Below, piece after piece: positions 52,216 to 63,301 of a DNA stretch of 64,000 bases (positions are counted from its first letter, which is position 1; each line of letters begins with the position of its first letter). Below the pieces are notes generated by a model, which saw nothing but the letters and a program-made list of their open reading frames with translations, was not told where the DNA came from and did not search any database. Origin of the DNA: Tubiluchus corallicola. Its lineage: Eukaryota; Priapulida; Priapulimorpha; Priapulimorphida; Tubiluchidae. The position numbers and the translations under genes are program-made. The stretch covers positions 79,194-143,193 of the forward strand of contig JAQGDQ010000099.1 of the NCBI GenBank assembly GCA_030141605.1, in the 5' to 3' direction.

Positions 52216-53652
52216 TCACTTGTTTGTGTCATTAAAGAAGTTATGCGATACAACATATCTGACACATTGGAGTATAACATTCCTTTCATGCCTAATTTCC
52301 GGCGCTAGAAGTTTCTCCAGCAATGTTGGCTTTCGAACAACACTTTGATGAACGTTGCTGGATTTGTTATGCTTACGTTTTCTCTTTCTCGTTTTTCTGT
52401 CGTTTTCATTCAAACCAGTTACTTTACCTCTAGTGGACGATTCAATTTGTTTTACATCAACAGCTACAAAGGCACGATCATCTGAGCTGTTTTTTTTATT
52501 ATCTGTATTTACATTATGCGATGCATGGCTAAGTCCCTCATCTTCAGAAGCTGAACTGTGACCATATAAACTGGCAATATTTCCAAGAGCGCTCGGCAAA
52601 TCTTGAACTGATTTCACTATAGGTACATCAGCTGGAGGTTCATTATCATCACTTGAGGAACCCTCGCCTGTTCCTTTTATGAGAAATGATAGTGGATCAG
52701 AAGAAAGATTTGAATTCTCCTTTGGCTGCACACTTTGCCCTTGAGTATCTGATGCACTTTTAGTTAAACTGTCTTTTGTTGAAGGATCAGTTTCAGTTTT
52801 AGCTTTCTGCTGATGCCAGTACTGAGATTTCCAAGATTTCCTTCTGCCTCCTGCATTTCTTCTAAACTTTCCGAAAAACTTATTACTGAGCACATCTCCT
52901 CTTTGTTGCTGTTCTTTTTGTTGGGTTTTCTTTCTTGCAATATTCTCTTTTGTCGGGTAGTTCTGCCTGCGTTCCTCTTTCCATTTTGCAATTTCATCAG
53001 CACAATCAAGTCGCTTTATTTTATCAGCACACCCAGTCAAATGGTACCAGTGTATGTGTTTCAAAACAACTTTTGGATGTGCAGAAAAACTGCAACCATC
53101 ATACTTGCACTTCACATGTGATCCCATGTGTGCCGCGTAATCATCCTCACATTTAAAGCCCCTGTCACATATGTCACAAGAATATTTATTGTTTGCTGGT
53201 AACACATCTCTCTTATTCGATTTATTAGATGTAGGCGAGTGTGCTCTCCTTTTTGTTTTTGGTTTGTGCCCCATCACTTTATTGCTTTCATTAGTCTTAA
53301 TGTTAGCGGAATGCCTCACTTGCACAAAAGGTAAAGCTACTTCATGAGCAATATACATATCATTACAGCCTAAACGAGGTCCAAATTGTCTGTAACCTTC
53401 TCCCGAAAAAAATCTCAATCTTGGCATAAAACGCAGTGGTGGTCTGCACATATGTGGGCCACCAAATGGGATTCTTAATTGTCTGGGTCTTGCATCAAAT
53501 CGTACAGGTCCTCCAGGACCATGCCACGGAGGTGGTATAGGGAAACCAGGACGTAAACCCGGTCCAAAAGATCTAGGAGGTCTGGTGCCAGGAGGTGGAG
53601 GGCCTGGACGCATATATCTAGTTTCATGTATAAAGTTTCCTTGCATTGCCAT
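52216..53652 (-). CDS. NUFIP1: NUFIP1, zinc-finger box C/D snoRNP assembly factor
   Basis: NUFIP1 (yeast Rsa1 counterpart) is a nuclear RNA-binding adaptor that, with ZNHIT3 and the R2TP/HSP90 system, loads SNU13 and core proteins onto box C/D snoRNPs. The frame gives 478 residues, close to the human length. In order: a Pro/Gly/Arg-rich N-terminus (about 14-90); a C2H2 finger with C159, C162, H175 and H179; a second C-x4-C finger (C182, C187, then His at 199-204) within the signature CKYDGCSFSAHPKVV; the SNU13-binding PEP segment EIAKWKEERRQNYPTKENIA (about 220-239); an acidic/Ser-rich middle; and a C-terminal helix LLEKLL-APEIRHERNV (about 443-460), corresponding to the known ZNHIT3-binding tail. 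The open frame extends 18 codons further but without an ATG, so Met at 53652 is chosen. An AG at the end of a T-rich run near 53720 leaves room for a leader exon. It is divergent from PRCC. Confidence 0.94.
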   Translation of the reverse strand: MAMQGNFIHETRYMRPGPPPPGTRPPRSFGPGLRPGFPIPPPWHGPGGPVRFDARPRQLRIPFGGPHMCRPPLRFMPRLRFFSGEGYRQFGPRLGCNDMYIAHEVALPFVQVRHSANIKTNESNKVMGHKPKTKRRAHSPTSNKSNKRDVLPANNKYSCDICDRGFKCEDDYAAHMGSHVKCKYDGCSFSAHPKVVLKHIHWYHLTGCADKIKRLDCADEIAKWKEERRQNYPTKENIARKKTQQKEQQQRGDVLSNKFFGKFRRNAGGRRKSWKSQYWHQQKAKTETDPSTKDSLTKSASDTQGQSVQPKENSNLSSDPLSFLIKGTGEGSSSDDNEPPADVPIVKSVQDLPSALGNIASLYGHSSASEDEGLSHASHNVNTDNKKNSSDDRAFVAVDVKQIESSTRGKVTGLNENDRKTRKRKRKHNKSSNVHQSVVRKPTLLEKLLAPEIRHERNVILQCVRYVVSHNFFNDTNK

Positions 53653-54280
53653 CAATGTGGTGGAACAGTAATGCCTGGTACGGTATGTATCACAATTTCG
53701 CGTCACTAATTGGCTAATTTAAAAATTTATAATAGTACGCTCAATGTTAAATGGAAACGCACTACATCTCACAAAGGTTCTTAAACTTTCCAAGCATGAG
53801 TTCAAAGTAATGTTGCACAAAAATTTTAGATAACCAATAACCACCATATTACGACCACGTTTGCCGCCATGACAGTGTACAATTAGATTCAGTTTGTTTT
53901 ATTTTGCAGTTGTGCTATATAAAATTACGTGACAACTGGCAACTGGCAAGTTGACAACCATGCACCAGTTACAGCTAAATTGATTTGGGAAAACTAATTT
54001 ACTGTTATTAATTAATTGGTGGTTTTCTACATTTTTATAGACTCGTAGAAACTCGTAAATATTATTTTAAAAAAAATGCGTTGATGCACAACTTTTGGCG
54101 CGCCAAAATTTTATGTTAGCAGACTACAATACACACTAAGTAGGCAGCATGGCGTAATTGTTTTTTTGTGTGTTTCGTGTATACTGAAGTTGTGAACTAT
54201 ATTGTTGTTAGACTATTTGTTGAAGTATATATTTGGAAAAAAATATATTAATTTCACACTTGTTCTTACGATCTTTAATA
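53653..54280. promoter_or_regulatory. Probable bidirectional NUFIP1/PRCC promoter
   Basis: NUFIP1 and PRCC start codons face away from each other across 628 bp with no reading frame between them. The interval has a CCAAT box (about 53833), a YY1-like GCCGCCATGAC (about 53873) and an E2F-type palindrome at 54093. Both products are nuclear RNA-processing proteins, so shared regulation is plausible but inferred. Confidence 0.55.
54093..54108. promoter_or_regulatory. E2F-type palindrome
   Basis: TTTTGGCGCGCCAAAA is a perfect 16-bp palindrome. Each half contains TTTGGCGC, the E2F/DP consensus. It is the only strongly GC-rich spot in an AT-rich intergenic segment and lies 173 bp before the PRCC ATG. 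Confidence 0.6.
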
Positions 54281-54712
54281 ATGTCCTTGGTTGCATATGA
54301 CTCTGATCAAGATAGCGAGAGTAATGATGAAGAAACTGTATTGCCTAAGAAACTTGAAAAAAACGAAGACCGTGACAACTTGTTAACTGCACGGCTTGCC
54401 GAAAATACAGACATAGAATCTGCTCATAATGAAGAGACAGCTAACTTCGTCAAGAGTGAAAGTAGTTCAAGATTTTCGCAACTTTTTGCCGCTTTGCCAA
54501 CACCAAAATTTACTGGCCAACAAAAAGTCGAAATATTAATACCACAATCCAGTTTATTCATAGAAGATGAGGTCACCGATGTGCCACTTGCAAAACACAA
54601 AACATCGATTCAGGGTGATAAATCTAAACAGCAGCACGTGTTATCGAAACTGCCTTTGGATAAAGCAAAGACGCATCATCGCATACAAATAGCCGTACCT
54701 GCTTTATTTGAT
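54281..54712 (+). CDS. PRCC: PRCC coding exon 1 (residues 1-144)
   Basis: The exon begins MSLVAYDSDQD and holds FAALPTPK, ending ALFD before a GTTAGT donor in phase 0. The frame stays open for 19 more codons past the donor. The choice of donor rests on phase and on the acidic NDSDSDDE of exon 2, which fits the family order. Confidence 0.88.
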
Positions 54713-57700
54713 GTTAGTAGTTACTGCATGATATTATTGGTGTCCTGCAGGAATTGTTTACTGTACATTTAGAAATTGTTAACTATAGCCATGGCATGTT
54801 AGGGGGTGAGCTTAAAATAGCTACTGCCGTCTAATTTGTCATATAGCTTTATGTGCTGTAGAGACCCCTTTCCTGGAAAGTCAGATAATAAAACTATATT
54901 ATTTACAAATACACAGATTAAAGATTAATTTCTGTTAAGTAACATATTCTTTGCGATTTGCCTCGCTTTAATACCGAATGACAAAATTGGCGTGTTAGTG
55001 GGTGAGCTTAAAATAGCTGCTGCCCTGTAATTTGTCCTATAGCTTTATACGCTGTAAAGACCCCCTTCCTGGAAAGTCAGATGATAAAACTATATTATTT
55101 ACAAATACACAGATTAAAGATTAATTTCTGTTAAGTAACATATTTTTTATGTTACTCTCTCTTTAACTAAATACGGAAATGACAAAATTGTTTTGAAAAT
55201 TGATTACTCTATTACATCTAATATAAAAAATTAAAAGTTGCAGTTTACATAATTTGATATTACAATTTGTTTAAAGTTGTCTTTCCAGTTTTATTGTTTA
55301 TTTTCTAACACTAATTATTATGATAGTTACCATTTTAAGGGCCATATATTCTAACAGTTAATATTCAGATAGCGTTTTAAGTTTTAACCAGTACCAGATT
55401 ATCCTATAGGCTAGTATAGGCTGCTGCCAGAGGCCTCTTAAATATTGTCAAATATGATTTTTTTTTGCAAAAATGAGTATAATATTTTAATATTGTGCAT
55501 TGCTGAATGATTCATTTAATTTAAAAGAAAATTTCCACGGTAAAAGAGGCAGCCTGGGACTCTCAAAATCCAATTTTAAAAAGTGATTTTAATTATCTAG
55601 ATGTTACAACTTCTGAATAGTTTCACCCACTGAAATAATACCAGTCTGACAAACTCATATTTATTTTAATTGTTTTATTGTTATGATGCTGGTTAGTTTT
55701 TATAAAAAAAATCTGTTTTTCCACTACGGTTGTTTTGAAATATCCGCTAATTTGGTTTGCAATAAATAATAAAGTAGTGGTATTTCTTAAGGAATATTTT
55801 TATTGAAAACAAAACTTAGCTATTCTAGTTTATTTAACGAATTTGCAATAAGTTTCCTTCAAGCTTTGTAAATGTCACTAGAAGTTATTTTGAGTAAAAA
55901 AATGTTCAAGATGGCTGCTGGCGAGTTAGATGGTGGCTCTGTCTAACAGAGGCACCTAAATTCATTAACCTAAGGACCCCAAAAGTTCATAATCCACCCC
56001 TACAGACATCTTGCTAACTACTAATTTAGGCAGTTTTTCTAGGTACCAAAAATTTTCTTTCTTTATTCATTTTGCCTTATAAATTTTCAGTACTATTACA
56101 TTTTGTCTAAAAACATCTCGTGCTTAGATTTTATTATGTAATAAATAATTCTTTTGGTAATGATGGCAACAATGTGACTACCAACACTATCAGTGCACCA
56201 ACGTCACCAACCATGACAAGTTTAATTAAAGACAGCAACAAATATACAACCATACCAGATGGTATAGATTAGTGGTAACGTGTCCACTTTCCATCTGGGA
56301 GTTTACGAGTTCAATCCTGCGGCTGGGTAATACCTAAGAATTTAAAAATGGTACCTACTGTTGCCCTGCCTGGCACGTTGTTTTTAGGTTAAAAGCAGGG
56401 TAATAATAGCCTCTGTTATGTAATTGTAGAATTGTTATTTACAGTCGGCAAAAAGCTCTTTGAGTTTATGTTAATTGTTATCCAAAGGCCAACCTTTAAC
56501 TAAGGATTATTACTATTAAAATTATGAGAATAAAAACAACGAGAATATTTGGGCAGAGTAAGGTGTAAACCTCTTAGGTGCGTCCGCCTTGTAAGGTCGT
56601 GCACCTTTTTTTTAAAAATTGGATTTTACTAGACTTATCCCTTAGTTATAATAACCGACTAGATTAGTTGAGTATAGACTTTCAAATTAGTTTGATAGTT
56701 TCCCAGGTAAACTCTGGCTTTTCAAAACTTACTTATCTTGTTTATATGGTCATCTAAGGGAACTTATGCATTTGATTGATTTTGATTCATCTTAAACTTT
56801 TCAACAAACTGTTTTTACTTTTAGAATGACTCGGATTCAGATGATGAGAGTTCTGCAAAAAAGAAGCAAAAAATTACAAATGTAAGTATAGTTTTGAAGT
56901 TCATATTCTTTACCATTGATTACAAGTTCCATACAGTCATTACTGTTTTAACCTACTGTGCTGCTCTACGGTCACATTTGTCTGACATCTAGTGGCTGAT
57001 AAGTAAATTTTTGAGTGTGGAGGAATTGGGAGCTTCTGTGGTGCAATTGTTAGCATAGCTGCCCAGATAGCAAAAGATCTTGGGTGTGAGACCCAGTGGA
57101 GGGGAAAATTGATTTTGGATTTTCTAGTTTATTATTAAGGAAACTTTTGTTTGCCAAAGACACTTAAATATTTCATTTAGTTTTCTTTAATATTTGATAA
57201 AATAAATAATAAAACAAAAAAACTTCTTCTGTCCATTTTTTATTTTGTGCATTGTTTTAATGCTCGGCTATCGTGTTTTGTATGATTCAATGCCTCCTTT
57301 GCATTTCCACAAATGAACAGATAGATTAATGTTCAAAATTTAATGGTACACTTCGTGGATATTTAATGAGTCGTGCTTTTTCATGCTAACTATATTTGAA
57401 ATAACATTCGGCTAACAGGTATCACTGTAAGCGAACCATTTTATGCGTTTCTGTAAGCAGTCATGTTTAGATATTTTAAGTAATAATCATATAAAGGGGT
57501 GACACATATTCGCGATTCACAATGCAGGAACTTACAATACATCAACTAGAAATAATGTTCCAATAAAGTTATACTGCACAAGCACAAGTTTCTGTCTATT
57601 TCCGAATGTTTTTTGTAACACAGTTGATTATAATTACATGCTGTCATGGTTTATAAAATTTATCTTACTATTCAGTTTACAATTATGTACATTTCCATTA

Positions 57701-60700
57701 TGTCGTAATCAGGTTATACGTCATTTAGTGACAGCAATATTAATTTTTTTGTGTATAGAGCAAAGGTGTAGGCCTGTTTGCCTTACTGCCTGAGCCTAAA
57801 CATGCTGCCAAGAAAGAAGCAAACCGACCATTGATTCCACAGTCACTAACAAAGAAAACTGCAACCTCGTTAACGAAGAATGCCTCGCCCTCGTTAATGA
57901 GGAGTACACCAACAGTTGTGAAACATACAACATCAAAGACTGTATCAAGGTATTTTGTGTAAATTTGGATTTTTTTGTAAAACATTTGGAGAGATCGCAC
58001 TATATTTAAGCTAGGGCTGTCACCAGGACTGAAATTACCAGACTGGCTCCCCCAATGGGACCAGAGACCACTGAGCATCAACGTAGCCACTAACTCACAT
58101 GTTTTTCACTGTGCTGGTTGTTGCAAAAGGCCGCTCTTTGCTTGCTGTGCCATTTTCGTTAAAAATGAGTGCCATTTTCGAGGCATTCGGTCTGTTGTCG
58201 TGCAAAGTGCCATCACTCGAAAAGCCATATAATTTAGAAATAATGAAAATTCCGGCGCTGTTCCGATGCAGTGGTATTTAATCTGCTAGAACCACCTGAA
58301 CTGCAAACTGTCCAGATTGTTGCTATGTAAACAAAGTGACCTGCTCAAAGTGTAATGATCAAAGTGATGGTTGATAGTTAATGGATTTGTTTTGTATTAC
58401 TTGTCTTCTTACATTATATAAGGTTTGAATTTTGGAAAGAAGAAGGTGCTTAAAAATGTTTTAATTCAGTTTGCCAGCAATATTAGCTACATTGTCCATA
58501 GGAGCATTCAGGTTTATCATAAGTAACAGAATTTTGGTTTATGTAAAATAAATTATTTTTTAGCATTGCCGAGGGAGAAATCTCAGATAGTGATGAGGAC
58601 GAGTCTGGTTTCTTTTCTTTAAACTTAGCAGCATCTTCAGCTTCCGCTCCAACTGTGCTTTCTTCAGCCATGTCAACGGCAACTCTGGGATTGGTTGCTA
58701 CACCTGTTGGTCAAACACAGTCTAGTGATGTGTTAATGAGAACTAGTATCGTGCCTTATTCTGAAAAACCCCTGCAAGGCGACTATGGTGCTTCAAATAA
58801 TGAAGTGTTCCTGAGTGACAATGGGGCAAATGCAAGTATTCATCAAACTCCAATGAGTATGCAGCAGAGTGCAAAAAACACTCAACAAAGCACTCTGAAT
58901 ACTCAGCATGGCATGGTAAATGCCGAGCTGCAGGACAAGCCTCTGCAATTTGCAACAAAACAGAACGATCAGTCACAAATTCAGCCGGTTCGTGGTGACA
59001 GTACCCACAGGAACTTCAATGCTGTACCGCAGGGATTTAGTCAACCACAAACTGCTCAGTATGATTACAGTTTCTACCATAATGATCCTTATACATCTGA
59101 GTACCAAGATCAGGTAAAGTGGATTAGGGGTGTCATGAATCTGATTTTACCAAATCTAAACCAAATTTCATTTTATTACAATTTTCAAATCTCGGTGCAA
59201 AATATTTTTTGAATTCAGATCAAATCTGAATCTCAATTTAAAATAAATTTCGAAACCAAATCCAATTAGAATCCGCTAAAGTAATACAAGAAATCTTAGC
59301 GTTTTTGTTGCAACTGTACAATTAAAATCGTAATGTAGTGCTCACATTCACTGCGAGTTGGACTCACATTGAAACTGTATATGATAACATTTGCTTATTT
59401 ATTAAGTCGGTTTAAATTGTCTAAAAAGGCATTGATTTAAGTAATTTTGCCAAAAACTTAAAGGTAAAAGAGTTTTTAATTGGTTTTGTAAGTGCTACTG
59501 AATCACCTCTGCAACCAAAGCTCAATTGATTTTAAAAAAAAACACTGACAAATCGGGTTGGATCGAACATAGAACTTCGGAGATTCGAATCAAATCCCTC
59601 ATTTGGATTCAACTTCGAAGCTCCGGTTCTGGCAGAGCGTCATGTCATTCTCGACGAACTTATCATTTTTTGTTAAAATTCAATTCAAGTTTGCATTCAA
59701 TTACTTTCTGCAAATTCAAGTACAAGCTTTCATAATAGTTACATGATTATGAGATTTATTCAAGTACTTTATAGTCAAATGTATAGAACCCTGATAATAA
59801 AGCATAAGCCAGTATTACAAGTTGCAAGTTGATCTAAAAATTTGTTATTGTATTAGGAACAATATAATATGTGCCAAGCTGTAGAACTATGTAGACCTCC
59901 AAAGTTTGAAATTTGTAATCTCTGTTTTAAAAGTGTTTCAATAACATTTATCAACTGATGAATTAACAAGTCCAAATTTGTAAGCATGAGAAAATGAAGA
60001 CAGAGTTGTTTTTGAAAACCTCAAATCTCGAGTAGTAACATATGTTCTTACTATGTTCTGTCTTATATGTTCGTCCAGTCAATGTCTTTGATATAACATT
60101 TACAGTGTTACTATAATTACCAGAGAACTGTTTTATCTTCATGCTAGTGTTTTTAAGCTCTTAATTCAATAACTTGTACGATGATTGTGCTCCTTATAAG
60201 TAATTGTCCATGATAATTAGTTAGACCTTGTTAATTTGCAAATGAGTAATTACAATCACTGTTTGCTCTAATGTAAATTGCATTTCAAATGACACGGTAA
60301 CTACCAGCCTAAACAACATGTCATTTTTACTCAGCGTTATGCTTTTTCAGAGCCTGCAGGATGACTTGGCAGCTGGTCAGTTTCAAAAAGACAGCGAGGT
60401 ACAATTAATATAATATAAAATAATACAAACACTTTATTTTACAAACAAAACACAAGTACAATTAACAAATAAACAAAGCATACAGGAACATGTCCCTACA
60501 ACTACAGGGCTGTTTTTGAGCGTAGTTGATTATGTTAATTGACAATTAATTAAATATTAAATTCTTGGCAGTGCTAGACATTAGGTGATAATTGCATTAG
60601 ATCAAATCATGTCTAGCTTAAATACAAATTATGCGAGTGTGTGTTGAGTTGTTTGACGAGACATTGCTTATTACAGATTAATGAGATTAAGGCGCAGTCT

Positions 60701-63301
60701 AACTCACCTAAGGTTGAGCGTTTCTGCATCAATATTCATAAGCAACTTAACATTATTGTTTTCACTGCAAACTGTTACAACTATGCCTCACCATGTTCAT
60801 TTATAATGTTAGACAAAAAAGCGGCTAGTTTTGCCGTACAATTACATAACACAACTGTATAAAAAGGCATATCATTGCAACTTATTGATATAGGCTGCTG
60901 AAATCCTGTAAACCCTGTACTGTGAGGAGGAAATTAAGCTCTTTGGTTTTGGCTAACCCATCACAAAGACGTGTCAGTTACTTTGATTTTACAACTAAAG
61001 GACTGTAGTAGTAAAATAAGAGACATGGAAGTGTGTAAGCATTTTGTATAAAGCAGTGACATCACAATGTAAGACTAGATTTAACAACATACAATTTCAT
61101 TCTCCAAAATTCAGAAATGTTTCCACTTCATAAGATCTGTCAAGCTTGAAGCAATGTGTATGTACTTTTATCATTATAAGCACACCGGACAGCTTTGCAA
61201 ACTTTAAACTTTATCTGTTTATATTATCAGTTGTTGCTGCCTGGTTTCACATCTAACATTTACAACTGCATTCTTTGTAGTAAAATTTTCCACTTGCAAA
61301 GAGGATTTATGGTTGTCAGTCTTTGTTCTGTAGTAATTCGAACATGAGGTTCAAAATGCTGCTGCTACTTAAAAGCTTATATAAACCTAACAGATACTGA
61401 AGTTTTTTAATCCGTTATTATGATTACACAAAGTATTCATAGTTATTTTTACCTTAACTTACCGTTTTCTTGCAAATTTTAAATGTTTGTATTGCTGTAA
61501 AGATCGCCATGTTTCACATCTTGGGTACGAGTGAGCGAAAATGATGTATGAGGTACTGAAAGATTCTTTGGTTACTGATGTTTGTTTACCAATATTTGGT
61601 GACCTTGTGACTGTACTCATGTCTTTCGACTCGAAAAATGGCAGGTCTTCAAATTTACTACCGCTAACAGTGAAGAGATAAAAAATCAAAAGAAACAACT
61701 TACAGTAAATTTATAATAAAATATATTGAATATTTGTAATGAGAGTAGGATTTTAAGTTGGGAAAGCTTATATTATAGTGAGGGTTTAGTTTGACTTTAA
61801 CTTTTTAATTATTCTTCTGCAGTTTCTCAAAATGCAAGGTAAGAGAGAACGAGGCTTGGAACACATAAACATAATAGATGTGAATGCCGATGACCAGCTT
61901 GCAAATGTAGAAGATCACCTTCTCAAGACATTGACTGAAGAAAAAGAACATCGATCTAAGAGAAAAAAAGACGAGCTGCCATCTGCCCAGCAGAAGAGGA
62001 AACATCAGTTGGGATTTCTTGCATTTCAGGTAATTGGTCTAATTATTTTTAATTATGCATGGCTTAAAGAAACAAAAAATTATGTTTATTTTAAGATTTT
62101 ATTTCACAGCATATTTTGTTCTGAAGTAGTGCCTATATAATCAGTGAAGTAATGTCGTGTTGAAATTCAGGAAAATAAGTGACCAAAAATTACAATCAGC
62201 TCAGCTCAGGTGTGAAAACAGGTTAGAGAATATGCATGTACTAAGACTGTAGAAGCCAATGAAATTCATAAAAAGTAAAGAGCCAAATTAAACGATTTTA
62301 AGACGAATGACTGAAGGTGGCAGCACTATGCAAAAGTTTAAAAATCCTGGTGAAAGTATAACAATATTTATTTGGTTTAATTAAAATAATTTCCTTCTGT
62401 CCGAGGCACGTACAGTGTGCGGCTTCATAGAGAATGTAAAGTACTTTTAGAAAATGCTTTCGAATATGAACTACTTTGCAGTATATTCAAATTCACTGAA
62501 ATATTTTTGGGTGACTTCCGTAAACTAAAAATTACATGTTCAGTAGATTAAACATATTCAATTTTGTTTGCACAAAATTTGTTTGTCCATTGTATAAACA
62601 GATTTTGTGGCAAAATAACTGAGCAGGCAATGGGGCCTGACCAAAAGTCTGCAATAAATGGTAACCCCGCATACACTGTATTCAAAGCTATTGTACTAGT
62701 TAAATGACAAAAGTTTGTTCTGTTTTGTGAGTTCTCTTTGCTGGCACGTATGCAACCATGTTTGCTGTAATGGTTGTTATACTGTACTGTCTTGGCTAAA
62801 TTAAATTCCATTATCTATAAGCTTAATAATAACAATTATATTTGTATGCCTCATGCTAAGATTATGAAATACAGCCATTAACTACCAGGTTTTCTGAAAG
62901 CTTTTTTCTGCTACCATGAATTAACTAACCAATGTAATTTTACAATAAAAATTTGCAAAAAACTTTAAGATTTTCTGCTCTTCCTCTTTAAGCACAGTTT
63001 GCTTTCAATGGACAATAATAATGAAAAAGTCTTACATGTGCTTGTTCCACATGCGTGGACAGCTTGTTATACTTAGTTCATTTTGTGATCAAATTTGTTG
63101 CTTTTACTTATACCTATACTGAAAAATTAAGTAATTCTACAAAATTTAACTTGTATTTTGTCATATTCACACCGTAAACATTTTGAAACGAAGTTCTCCA
63201 TTTTGCTTTTTTAGGCTAAAGAGAGAGAACTAGAGCTAAAAAACGCCTGGGCACAAAATCGCCAGACCAAAAAACAGACACAGTCAAAATACGGTTTTTA
63301 A
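54281..63301 (+). CDS. PRCC: PRCC, nuclear proline-rich protein (7 coding exons, whole gene)
   Basis: PRCC is a conserved nuclear protein that associates with pre-mRNA splicing factors and with MAD2B (MAD2L2); in humans it is best known as a fusion partner of TFE3. Seven coding exons (54281-54712, 56825-56881, 57759-57949, 58564-59113, 60351-60398, 61823-62029, 63215-63301) join to 1572 nt, 523 residues plus stop; human PRCC is about 490. Landmarks are the family N-terminus MSLVAYDSDQ, FAALPTPK (about 64-71), GVGLFALLPEPK (166-177), an acidic SDSDEDESGFFSL patch, and the diagnostic C-terminus RKHQLGFLAFQ followed by AKERELELKN and ending QSKYGF. The Met at 54281 is preferred over one 16 codons upstream because the family starts MSLVAY. 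Exon 4 is Gln/Ser-rich and poorly conserved. No clear AATAAA was found before the window ends. Confidence 0.95.
54794..55147. repeat. 196-bp tandem duplication, PRCC intron 1
   Basis: A segment starting near 54794 (GTTAGGGGGTGAGCTTAAAA) is repeated from 54990 (GTTAGTGGGTGAGCTTAAAA). The copies are more than 90 percent alike by eye for about 160 bp, through ACAGATTAAAGATTAATTTC. Confidence 0.9.
56262..56525 (+). mobile_element. tRNA-derived SINE in PRCC intron 1
   Basis: An A box (TATAGATTAGTGGTAACG) and a B box (GAGTTCAATCC) sit about 40 bp apart. They are followed by a tRNA-unrelated body and a tail of TTATTACTATTAAAA type. The strand is the same as PRCC. Confidence 0.6.
56825..56881 (+). 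CDS. PRCC: PRCC coding exon 2 (residues 145-163)
   Basis: This 19-codon phase-0 microexon has acceptor ttacttttag and donor GTAAGT. It encodes NDSDSDDE followed by a basic KKKQK cluster, an acidic-then-basic arrangement like that in vertebrate PRCC. Confidence 0.88.
57030..57145 (+). mobile_element. tRNA-derived SINE in PRCC intron 2
   Basis: An A-box-like GTGGTGCAATTGTTAGCATAG is followed by a B-box-like GGGTGTGAGACCC, with the intervening arm partly pairing. It is related to the fragment at 29.1 kb. Confidence 0.5.
57759..57949 (+). CDS. PRCC: PRCC coding exon 3 (residues 164-226)
   Basis: The acceptor is tttgtgtatag and the donor GTATTT, with the exon ending in phase 2. It encodes SKGVGLFALLPEPK and NRPLIPQSLTKK, the second conserved LLP-type motif of PRCC proteins. 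Confidence 0.92.
58564..59113 (+). CDS. PRCC: PRCC coding exon 4 (residues 227-410)
   Basis: The acceptor is attttttag and the donor GTAAAG. The first base completes Ser227. It opens with EGEISDSDEDESGFFSL, followed by about 150 residues rich in Ser, Gln, Asn and Thr and a Tyr-rich end (YDYSFYHNDPY). The Tyr-rich patch resembles the middle of vertebrate PRCC. Confidence 0.92.
60351..60398 (+). CDS. PRCC: PRCC coding exon 5 (residues 411-426)
   Basis: This 16-codon phase-0 exon has acceptor gctttttcag and donor GTACAA. It encodes SLQDDLAAGQFQKDSE, which leads directly into the FLKMQGKRERG block of the next exon as in the vertebrate protein. It is too short to identify except by context. Confidence 0.8.
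61823..62029 (+). CDS. PRCC: PRCC coding exon 6 (residues 427-495)
   Basis: This 69-codon phase-0 exon has acceptor attcttctgcag and donor GTAATT. It encodes LQGKR-like KMQGKRERG, a DDQL motif, LTEEKE and RKHQLGFLAFQ, the most diagnostic block of PRCC. Confidence 0.94.
63215..63301 (+). CDS. PRCC: PRCC coding exon 7 (residues 496-523 and stop)
   Basis: The acceptor is ttgctttttag. The exon encodes AKERELELKNAW and ends QSKYGF with TAA at 63299-63301, a near-invariant C-terminus across animal PRCC proteins. Confidence 0.95.
   Translation, partial: AKERELELKNAWAQNRQTKKQTQSKYGF

Noticed and set aside
54233-54280. Upstream in-frame ATG of PRCC as the start
   Set aside because: It adds 16 non-conserved residues; the family begins at MSLVAY.
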